DNA of 5,719 bases from a bacterium (GTDB lineage: Bacteria > Ratteibacteria > UBA8468 > B48-G9 > JAFGKM01): NCBI GenBank assembly GCA_026416755.1, contig JAOAEP010000177.1:1-5719 (forward strand). The letters are read 5' to 3'. The translations under genes were made by a program, and so were the position numbers. Below are positions 1 through 5,719 of the stretch, one piece after another (position 1 is the first letter of the stretch; the number at the start of each line of letters is the position of its first letter). Below the pieces are notes generated by a model. It was not told the origin of the DNA. It ran no database searches and worked only from the letters and a program-made list of their open reading frames with translations.

Positions 1-1
1 A

Positions 2-913
2 GGAGATAAGGCAAAATCCCTCGCCATAAAATTTAAAACTATTCCATATTTTGACCCAGATCAATTAATAAATAAGGAAGATGTAAATTTAATTGATATA
101 TGTCTTCCAACTTTTTTACATAAGGAATATGTAATAAAGGCAGCAGAAGCAGGAAAAGATATAATCTGTGAAAAGCCAATTGCACTTACAACTGAAGATG
201 CAGATGAGATGATAAAAATATGTGAAAAAAACAAAGTAAGATTTGCAATTGCGCAGGTACTTAGGTTTTGGCCTGAATATAAATATTTAAAAGATATTTA
301 TGATAGTGGCAAGTATGGGAAACTTTTAACAATTACAATGAGAAGGGTATCTCCTATTCCTACATGGTCTTGGCAGGATTGGTTTTTAGACCAAGAAAAA
401 TCAGGTGGAGCAGTTATTGATTTACATATTCATGATACTGATTTTCTACTTTATCTTTTAAATGAAAAACCAAAGAAAATCTATTCAAAAATTTCAAAGA
501 AAAATTCTCTTGAAGTTCATATTTTTACAGTCTTTACATTTATAAATGGATTGATTGCAGAAGTCGAAGGAGGTTTTGATTTTCCTCCAAATTTCCCATT
601 TGAGATGAGTTATACTGCAAAATTTGAAAAAGCAACTGTTGATTTTAATTCAAATAAATCACCTTCCCTTGTTGTTTATGAATTTTCTGGTAAAATTGAT
701 AAACCAACTTTTCAAAAAATTAAGGCCAATGGTATAGAAGGGAACATAGAAGATTTGGGTGGATACTTCTATGAATTAAGATATTTTGTAGACCACATAA
801 TCCATAATAAGCCATTTCAGATTGTTACACCACAAGATGCAAAAAATTCTCTTGAAATAGTTTTGAAAGAAAGGGAGTCTGCAATAAGAGGAGGTGAAAT
901 TAGTTTAGAATGA
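2..913 (+). CDS. Gfo/Idh/MocA-family NAD(P)-dependent oxidoreductase, 5'-partial
   Basis: This is the C-terminal 303 residues of a Gfo/Idh/MocA oxidoreductase; the reading frame is open to the left edge, so the N-terminal GxGxxG half of the Rossmann fold lies outside the window. Seen in the sequence (numbering from the codon at 2-4): the late Rossmann strand DICLPTFLH (about 32-40), the family signature CEKPIAL (56-62) with the catalytic-type lysine K58, and the substrate-domain motif GGAVIDLHIHDTD (135-147), containing the usual Asp and His residues. The end resembles the normal family C-terminus, so the 3' end is complete. Members oxidise or reduce sugars, inositols or sugar nucleotides in the cytoplasm; the substrate cannot be read from sequence. 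The ATG at 209 is an internal methionine, because homology continues unbroken upstream of it. The stop overlaps the next start as ATGA, indicating an operon with the exported glycosidase. Family assignment is firm; specificity is unknown. Confidence 0.93.
   Translation, partial: GDKAKSLAIKFKTIPYFDPDQLINKEDVNLIDICLPTFLHKEYVIKAAEAGKDIICEKPIALTTEDADEMIKICEKNKVRFAIAQVLRFWPEYKYLKDIYDSGKYGKLLTITMRRVSPIPTWSWQDWFLDQEKSGGAVIDLHIHDTDFLLYLLNEKPKKIYSKISKKNSLEVHIFTVFTFINGLIAEVEGGFDFPPNFPFEMSYTAKFEKATVDFNSNKSPSLVVYEFSGKIDKPTFQKIKANGIEGNIEDLGGYFYELRYFVDHIIHNKPFQIVTPQDAKNSLEIVLKERESAIRGGEISLE
889..897 (+). promoter_or_regulatory. Shine-Dalgarno sequence for the glycoside hydrolase gene
   Basis: AGGAGGTGA lies inside the end of the oxidoreductase gene, 12 bases before the ATG at 910. 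It is a near-perfect anti-16S match, though the spacing is on the long side. An in-frame TAG at 901-903 excludes any earlier start, so this site and the ATGA overlap together fix the start of the hydrolase. Confidence 0.75.
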
Positions 914-3207
914 GGGTTCTTTTATTATTTTTTCTAACAACTTCATTTATATTTTGTCAGGATGTGGGATATATTTCAAGTAAAGAAGATATCTTTTTTG
1001 ATTTTGAGGAAGAAATACAATTATGGAAAAATACTCCGATAAAAAATAACTGTATAAAAGAGATAACATTTTCAAATGAGAAACTAATTAGTGGTAAAAG
1101 GTCTTTAATGTTTAAAATTGAAGGCCAGGGGGAAGGTTCTGCTGAAAAGGAATTTTTTAAAGACCTATCAATTTATAAAAACATTATATTTCATATTTAT
1201 ATACCTTCAAATGCACCTGATGATATTAAAATATGTTTTTTTCTTCAAGATAGTGAATGGTTATGGTATCAAACACCCCTTTTTACTCTAAAAAAAGACC
1301 AATGGAATAAAATGACAATAAATGTAGAGCCAGGGAGTACTTTTTGGGAAAATATTGGACATTCTCAACCATGGTCAGAAAAAACAATATCAAATATAAG
1401 GAAAATTGGTATAAAAATATTTTTAAACACAAAATATAATGGTCCTATATACATAGATGAAATAAAAGGTAGTTTTAAAGTTTTTCCTGAAGTTTCTATT
1501 AATAAAAAAAAAATAAGACAATTTGAAAAATTTGAAATTTCTTTTTCTCTTTCTAAAAAGTATTCAAATCCTTTTGATCCTGAAGAAATAAATGTAGAAG
1601 GTATCTTTATAGACCCTGATGAAAAAATTTTAATTGTGCCTGGTTTTTATTACCAACAATATGAAAGATCTCTTGAAAATGGAGAGGAAGTTTTAACCCC
1701 TATTGGTTATCCTTACTGGAAAATAAGATTCACTCCTGAAAAAGCAGGAAGATATAAGTTTTATATAAAAATTAGAGAGTATGATACAGAATTAAAAACA
1801 GAAATGGATTATTTTATTGTAGAACCAAGTCAAACCAAAAATAAATTTGTAAAAGTTAGTGATATTGATAATAGATATTTTTCATATAAAAATGGGGAAT
1901 TTTTTTATCCTATAGGATTTAACATTCGTTCTCCTACTGATGAAAGATATGCAAGATTGATGAGAAAAAATGTTGATAAAGATAATGGGACCTTTTATTA
2001 TGAAGATATTTTCAAAAAAATGAAAGAAAATGGAATTAACTTTACAGAAATCTGGATGGCTCCATGGTTTGCTGCTTTAGAATGGAAAGAAAATAGACCA
2101 GGATATAAAGGGGTTGGTTATTATAACTTAAGAAATGCATGGAAATTGGATAAAGTTATTGAATTTGCTGAAAATAATGATATTTATGTTCAACTTGTAA
2201 TTATAAATCATGGACAATTAAGTACATGGTGTGATCAAGAATGGGAAGATAATCCATATAACATAAAAAATGGTGGTTTTTTAAAAAGTCCTGATGAGTT
2301 TTTTACAAATGAAAAAGCCAAAAAATTAACAAAAAATAAATTGAGATATATTGTTGCAAGATGGGGATATTCACCTTATATTTTCTCTTGGGAAATAATT
2401 AATGAAATAAATCTTATAGGTGCAGGACGTGATTTTTATTTAGGAGAAGAGGTAACAGAATGGTATAAAGAGATGAAAGAATATTTAAAAGAAATAGACC
2501 CATTTTCTCATATGATAACTGCACATTACACAATTCTTGTAAATAATAAAATTCTTTCTGATATTATTGATTATACAATTACAAATGGATATTACAACTT
2601 TCAGCATTCAAATCTTCCAACTTTCTTCAGGAACATATACAATTTTAACTCTTATTTTAAAAAACCAACATTTATATCTGAATATGGTGGGACTCCAATG
2701 GGAAGTAGTTTTGAAAATCTTAAGAGAGATATAATTTTAGGTTTATGGTTTTCATTTCATTTACCATTTGCGGGAACTCCTTTATTTTGGTGGCATAGAT
2801 TTATTGATGAATTTAACTTATATTATTTATATAGAACTTTTTCAGAGTATACAAAAGGGATAGATAGAATAAAATTTCCAATTAATCCAGAAAACATTAA
2901 TATAGAAGGAAGTGGAAAATATCAAATATCCTCCATTAGTATTGGGAATAGATTTTTTTCAAGTATTTTATTATATGATTACAGTGTTATAAGAGATATG
3001 GAAAGAAGGGAATTTTCAGAGTTTAATAATATGGTTTGTTTTCTTAAGAATAAAAAAATAGGGAAATTTAAGGTTGAGTTTTATGATTTAGAAAAAGGTA
3101 AGATTGAAGAAAAAGAAGTTTTAACTGATGATAATGGAAATTTAAAAATTGAATTACCTTCTTTTAAAAAGTGGATTGCAATAAAAGTAAACTTTTATGG
3201 AGAGTAA
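910..3207 (+). CDS. Exported multi-domain glycoside hydrolase, clan GH-A (GH5-like) with DUF5060-like domain
   Basis: This 765-residue protein is predicted to be exported and to cleave glycosidic bonds outside the cytoplasm. Domains seen in order: a short signal peptide (1 to about 17; single Arg2, hydrophobic 3-15, no canonical lipobox before Cys16); a beta-rich carbohydrate-binding-like domain (about 27-188), similar to galactose-binding/CBM folds; a DUF5060-like domain (about 193-305) with NPFDPEEINVEG and PGFYYQQYERSL; a TIM barrel (about 320-660) starting at GEFFYPIGFN; and a C-terminal beta domain (about 680-765). Clan GH-A catalytic residues are visible: acid/base E499 in WEIINEIN and nucleophile E591 in FISEYGG, in the expected order and spacing. 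The family retains the configuration of the substrate anomeric carbon; the substrate here is unknown. The gene overlaps the oxidoreductase upstream by 4 nt and the GT2 gene downstream by 11 nt, suggesting joint expression. Fold and catalytic residues are well supported; the exact GH family is not. Confidence 0.88.
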   Translation: MRVLLLFFLTTSFIFCQDVGYISSKEDIFFDFEEEIQLWKNTPIKNNCIKEITFSNEKLISGKRSLMFKIEGQGEGSAEKEFFKDLSIYKNIIFHIYIPSNAPDDIKICFFLQDSEWLWYQTPLFTLKKDQWNKMTINVEPGSTFWENIGHSQPWSEKTISNIRKIGIKIFLNTKYNGPIYIDEIKGSFKVFPEVSINKKKIRQFEKFEISFSLSKKYSNPFDPEEINVEGIFIDPDEKILIVPGFYYQQYERSLENGEEVLTPIGYPYWKIRFTPEKAGRYKFYIKIREYDTELKTEMDYFIVEPSQTKNKFVKVSDIDNRYFSYKNGEFFYPIGFNIRSPTDERYARLMRKNVDKDNGTFYYEDIFKKMKENGINFTEIWMAPWFAALEWKENRPGYKGVGYYNLRNAWKLDKVIEFAENNDIYVQLVIINHGQLSTWCDQEWEDNPYNIKNGGFLKSPDEFFTNEKAKKLTKNKLRYIVARWGYSPYIFSWEIINEINLIGAGRDFYLGEEVTEWYKEMKEYLKEIDPFSHMITAHYTILVNNKILSDIIDYTITNGYYNFQHSNLPTFFRNIYNFNSYFKKPTFISEYGGTPMGSSFENLKRDIILGLWFSFHLPFAGTPLFWWHRFIDEFNLYYLYRTFSEYTKGIDRIKFPINPENINIEGSGKYQISSISIGNRFFSSILLYDYSVIRDMERREFSEFNNMVCFLKNKKIGKFKVEFYDLEKGKIEEKEVLTDDNGNLKIELPSFKKWIAIKVNFYGE
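1504..1513 (+). repeat. Ten-base poly-A tract in the hydrolase linker
   Basis: An uninterrupted run of ten A encodes K199-K201 and the first base of I202, in the stretch between the carbohydrate-binding-like domain and the DUF5060-like domain. Both single-base slippage products stop at once: loss of one A gives TAA directly, and gain of one A gives TGA after four more codons. It may simply reflect the AT-rich composition. Confidence 0.9.
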
Positions 3208-4597
3208 TTTTTTTAAGTATAAACTTCTTTTCCCAGAAGAAAATGCTTATATAAAACTTATATGGTGGCAAAAAATCTTTATTTTTTTATTTTTTTCTGG
3301 AACCATTTATCTTCTTTATTCTCATTTTTTTTTAAAAACATATACTTTTTTCTATCTTTTCTCTACAATTTATTTTATTATTTGTATTCACAAACTATTT
3401 TTAGTTTTTAGAGGTCTATTAAAAAGTAAAGAAATAAAAGTAAATGAAATTGAAATAATATCCAACAGAGAATGGCCATTATACACTATTTTATTACCTA
3501 TCTATAAAGAAAAAGAAATCTTTAATCAACTATATATGGCAATGGAGAATATTGACTATCCTAAAGACAAACTTGACATAATTCTTTTAATTGAAGAGGA
3601 TGATTTAGAAATTAAAGAATATTTAAAAGATTATAAATTACCTTTTTACTGGAGAATAATTGAAGTCCCGAATTTTAAACCAAAGACAAAAGGTAAAGCA
3701 TTAAATTTTGGATTAAATGAAGCAAAAGGCGAGTTTCTTGTTATTTATGATGCAGAAGATATACCAGAAAAAGACCAATTAAAAAAAGCAGTATTAGGTT
3801 TTAGAAAAGTATCTAAAAATGTTGTATGTCTTCAATCAAAATTAAATTACTATAATCCAAATCAGAATATTTTGACAAAATGGTTTACTGCTGAATATTC
3901 ATCTTGGTTTGATTTATATTTACCAGGAATAGATAGTTTAGAAGCACCAATCCCTCTTGGCGGTACTTCAAATCATTTTAAAACAGATGTTTTAAAGAAG
4001 TTAAAAGGATGGGACCCATTTAATGTTACTGAAGATTGCGACTTAGGGATAAGAATTTTTATGAATAGATATAGAACAAAAGTTCTTGATACAACCACAT
4101 GGGAAGAAGCAAATAGTGAGTTGTCAAATTGGATAAAGCAGAGAAGTAGATGGGTTAAAGGATATATTCAAACATATTTTGTACATATGAGAAATCCCTT
4201 TAAACTAATTAAAAAAATTGGGTTAAAAAACTTCTTTCATTTTAATCTAATTGTGGGTGGAAATTTTTTTGTTTTATGTTTCAATCCAATTGCATGGATT
4301 TTTTTATTTATATGGCTTTTTTCACCAAATAAAATATATTTTCCTAATATTTACTTTTTAATTGTTACACCGGTTTTACTTTTAGGTAATATTATATTTG
4401 TGATTATTAATGTTTTAGGGGTAGTAAAAAGAAAATGGTACAGACTTATAATCCCAACATTAATTATTCCTCTCTATTGGGTTCTTATGAGTATTGGCGC
4501 TTTAAAAGGACTTTTTCAATTTTTTAGAAAACCACATTATTGGGAAAAAACTCAACATGCTTTATTTATCCAGGAAATTAAAGAACTTCAAACTTAA
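3197..4597 (+). CDS. Membrane-embedded processive-type GT2 glycosyltransferase
   Basis: This 466-residue inner-membrane protein is a family 2 glycosyltransferase of the cellulose/poly-N-acetylglucosamine synthase type, expected to polymerise or transfer sugars from nucleotide-sugar donors at the cytoplasmic face. Two N-terminal hydrophobic segments (about 26-44 and 50-72) precede the GT-A domain (about 95-335), which shows ILLPIYKE (98-105), EEDD (133-136), DAED (185-188, DxD-like, metal/UDP), TED (278-280, likely catalytic base region) and QRSRW (315-319, QxxRW). Further membrane segments follow (about 347-375, possibly two helices; 385-410; 417-440), ending with the family-typical KPHYWEKTQH (445-454). 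No PilZ domain is present, so c-di-GMP control by that route is not indicated. The start overlaps the hydrolase end by 11 nt and has no clear Shine-Dalgarno; an in-frame TAA at 3188-3190 excludes earlier starts, so translation is probably coupled. Acceptor and sugar are unknown; a glycolipid transferase is the alternative. Confidence 0.9.
   Translation: MESNFFKYKLLFPEENAYIKLIWWQKIFIFLFFSGTIYLLYSHFFLKTYTFFYLFSTIYFIICIHKLFLVFRGLLKSKEIKVNEIEIISNREWPLYTILLPIYKEKEIFNQLYMAMENIDYPKDKLDIILLIEEDDLEIKEYLKDYKLPFYWRIIEVPNFKPKTKGKALNFGLNEAKGEFLVIYDAEDIPEKDQLKKAVLGFRKVSKNVVCLQSKLNYYNPNQNILTKWFTAEYSSWFDLYLPGIDSLEAPIPLGGTSNHFKTDVLKKLKGWDPFNVTEDCDLGIRIFMNRYRTKVLDTTTWEEANSELSNWIKQRSRWVKGYIQTYFVHMRNPFKLIKKIGLKNFFHFNLIVGGNFFVLCFNPIAWIFLFIWLFSPNKIYFPNIYFLIVTPVLLLGNIIFVIINVLGVVKRKWYRLIIPTLIIPLYWVLMSIGALKGLFQFFRKPHYWEKTQHALFIQEIKELQT
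3325..3333 (+). repeat. T9 homopolymer in the GT2 gene
   Basis: A run of nine T, followed directly by five A, lies between the codons for the two N-terminal membrane segments (H43 to T48). The frame stays open through it, so no indel is evident. It is a slippage-prone site and a likely place for read errors. Confidence 0.85.
4594..4597. other. Convergent stop-codon overlap (TTAA)
   Basis: The TAA of the GT2 gene (4595-4597, plus strand) and the TAA of era (4594-4596, minus strand) share the palindrome TTAA. The two operons therefore meet with no intergenic space. I see no strong GC hairpin with a T-tract in the flanking bases, so termination must occur inside the opposing gene, by Rho, or by collision. 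Confidence 0.95.
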
Positions 4598-5487
4598 ATA
4601 TTCCCATATCCAAATTTTCTAAAAACATCAATTTTATTTCTCCAGTCCTCAATTACTTTTACAAATAGTTCAAGATAAACCTTTTTCCCTAATAAAATTT
4701 CCATTTCTTCTCTCGCAAGTTTCCCAATATTTTTTATCATTTCCCCATTTTTTCCTATAATAATTGATTTTAGATTTTCCCTTTCAACTATAATATTTGC
4801 CCTAATAACAAGAATATCTTTATTTTTTTCTCCTTCTTTCATTTCTTCTATTTCTACTGCAACAGAATGGGGAACTTCCTGGTATGTTTTTTGTAAAACT
4901 TTTTCTCTTATTATTTCTGCAAGATGATATTCCAGGGGTAAATTTGTTATCATATCTGTGGGGTAAAAATTTTCTGATTCGGGTAGATGCATAAAAATTG
5001 CTTTAATTAAAGAATCAAGATTTTTATTTTTTAAAGCAGAAAAAGGGACAATCTCTAAAAAATTAAATTTTTTCCTACTTTCATCTATTAATGGTAAAAG
5101 TTCTTCTTTATACTTTAGAATATCTATCTTATTTATTCCAAGAATAACTTTTTTATTATCTGTTTTCTTTAAAACTTCCAGTATTTTTTCATCTTCTTCT
5201 TTCCAACCTGTGCTTTCAATTAAAAATAAAATAAGGTCTGTTTCTTCAAGGGAAGAATATATTGATTTCAACATAAATTTACCAAGTTCATTCTTGCCCT
5301 CTTCAAAACCAGGTGTGTCTATGAAGATTATCTGTCCTTCATCACTATTATAAATTCCAATAACTTTAATTCTGGTAGTTGCTGGTTTTGGTGAAACAAT
5401 AGAAACTTTATGCCTTAAGATAGTATTTAATAAAGTTGATTTTCCTGTATTTGGTTTTCCAATTATTGTTACATATCCACATCTCAT
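4594..5487 (-). CDS. era: GTPase Era, 30S ribosomal subunit assembly factor
   Basis: Era binds GTP and the 3' end of 16S rRNA and helps mature the small ribosomal subunit at the cytoplasmic membrane. The 297-residue length fits the family (about 295-305). Seen: G1 GKPNTGKST (10-18), G2 region PATTR (35-39), G3 DTPG (57-60), G4 NKID (119-122), G5 SAL (150-152), then the KH RNA-binding domain with IIIGKNGEMIKNIG (242-255) and the closing LFVKVIEDWR (274-283). All motifs are intact. The start is the ATG at 5485-5487, giving the typical Era beginning (MRCGYVTIIGKPNTGKS), with AGAGG six bases upstream. A longer frame from TTG at 5514 adds nine residues that overlap the upstream gene and have no family support. 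The preceding UroD-like gene ends one base before, so the two are probably cotranscribed, although no functional tie is obvious. Confidence 0.97.
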   Translation of the reverse strand: MRCGYVTIIGKPNTGKSTLLNTILRHKVSIVSPKPATTRIKVIGIYNSDEGQIIFIDTPGFEEGKNELGKFMLKSIYSSLEETDLILFLIESTGWKEEDEKILEVLKKTDNKKVILGINKIDILKYKEELLPLIDESRKKFNFLEIVPFSALKNKNLDSLIKAIFMHLPESENFYPTDMITNLPLEYHLAEIIREKVLQKTYQEVPHSVAVEIEEMKEGEKNKDILVIRANIIVERENLKSIIIGKNGEMIKNIGKLAREEMEILLGKKVYLELFVKVIEDWRNKIDVFRKFGYGNI

Positions 5488-5488
5488 T

Positions 5489-5719
5489 TTATGCCTCTGG
5501 TATTTCCCAATCAAAAATATTAAAAATTTCTTTTTTCTTTTTCAAATAATAAAGATAATTTTCATAACTTACATCAGCAGGAACTCTATGGTCAATATGT
5601 GGAATAAAACCACCTGCATCTACTGTGTCTTTTATTCTCTCAAATTCTTTATCAATTGCTTCCTTCCCATAAATCAACGCTTTCTTATCAAATCCTCCTT
5701 TTAAAAGAACATTTTTCCC
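5489..5719 (-). CDS. Uroporphyrinogen-decarboxylase-like protein, C-terminal fragment (5'-partial)
   Basis: The last 76 residues of a UroD/MtaA/CmuA-superfamily protein; the frame is open to the right edge, so the N-terminal part of the barrel lies outside the window. Visible (numbering from the edge codon 5717-5719): GGFDKKAL (8-15), a helix with KEAIDKEFERI (19-29), and the strong motif GGFIPHIDHRVPADVSYENY (36-55). The latter aligns by pattern with the NLGHG(V/I)xP...EN end of HemE, keeping one His (H44) and the Pro and Glu-Asn positions. This DHRVPxDVSxEN form is, to my knowledge, that of UroD-like paralogues common in sugar-degrading and uncultivated phyla, not of haem-pathway HemE; these paralogues are unassigned or act in methyl transfer. 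A TTG at 5675-5677 is not the start, since family-like sequence continues upstream. The stop is one base from the era ATG. Superfamily is likely; function is open. Confidence 0.82.
   Translation of the reverse strand, partial: GKNVLLKGGFDKKALIYGKEAIDKEFERIKDTVDAGGFIPHIDHRVPADVSYENYLYYLKKKKEIFNIFDWEIPEA
5494..5498 (-). promoter_or_regulatory. Shine-Dalgarno sequence for era
   Basis: Read on the minus strand, AGAGG lies six bases before the ATG at 5487, within the last codons of the upstream UroD-like gene. Its spacing is good for this ATG. It falls inside the coding region if the TTG at 5514 is used, which decides the start in favour of 5487. Confidence 0.75.

Noticed and set aside
209..913. 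A 234-codon gene starting at ATG 209
   Set aside because: The same frame is open to the window edge and encodes the family-defining CEKPIAL motif upstream, so ATG 209 is internal to a longer gene.
3197..3207. Frameshift fusing the hydrolase and GT2 genes into one protein
   Set aside because: The hydrolase ends with a normal C-terminal beta domain and the GT2 starts with its own ATG and membrane segments; this is an ordinary coupled overlap.
4560..4640. Possible bidirectional terminator at the convergent junction
   Set aside because: The bases are AT-rich, but I find no stable GC stem followed by a T-run on either strand; only the short TTAA overlap is real.
5489..5677. A separate 62-residue small protein starting at TTG 5677
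   Set aside because: The frame continues without a stop to base 5719 and the added residues match the UroD-like pattern, so this is the tail of a larger gene.
1..5719. CRISPR array, tRNA, rRNA, insertion sequence or riboswitch
   Set aside because: Five genes account for essentially all bases; I saw no regularly spaced repeats, terminal inverted repeats, transposase motifs or structured RNA signatures.

Overview
The window is a very AT-rich (roughly 30% G+C by eye), fully coding stretch of bacterial DNA holding five protein genes, two of them cut by the window edges. The gene set suggests an uncultivated saccharolytic bacterium of the Omnitrophota/Ratteibacteria, Planctomycetota-Verrucomicrobiota-Lentisphaerota or Armatimonadota type: a Gfo/Idh/MocA oxidoreductase, a secreted DUF5060-type glycosidase, a membrane GT2 glycosyltransferase, a UroD-like protein of the expanded non-haem type, and a housekeeping Era GTPase. 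This taxonomic reading is inference from family co-occurrence and base composition only.

Plus strand, 2-4597: three genes in a translationally coupled operon. A Gfo/Idh/MocA-family oxidoreductase (5' end outside the window) overlaps the next gene by ATGA. That gene encodes a 765-residue exported multi-domain glycoside hydrolase: signal peptide, carbohydrate-binding-like beta domain, DUF5060-like domain, clan GH-A barrel with both catalytic glutamates, and C-terminal beta domain. It overlaps by 11 nt a 466-residue membrane-embedded processive-type GT2 glycosyltransferase with the D, DxD, TED and QxxRW motifs. An exported glycosidase coupled to a synthase-like GT2 resembles the hydrolase/synthase pairing of synthase-dependent exopolysaccharide systems, and the oxidoreductase could supply or modify a sugar. 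This functional link is a hypothesis.

Minus strand, 5719-4594: the C-terminal 76 residues of a uroporphyrinogen-decarboxylase-like protein, followed after a single base by era, the ribosome-assembly GTPase (GTPase plus KH domain). The best era start is an ATG at 5487 with a Shine-Dalgarno sequence, giving 297 residues.

The two transcription units converge tail to tail, with their stop codons overlapping in a four-base TTAA palindrome at 4594-4597. There is no intergenic space apart from one base (5488), so no room exists for conventional promoters or an intergenic terminator. I saw no tRNA, rRNA, CRISPR array, insertion sequence or riboswitch.
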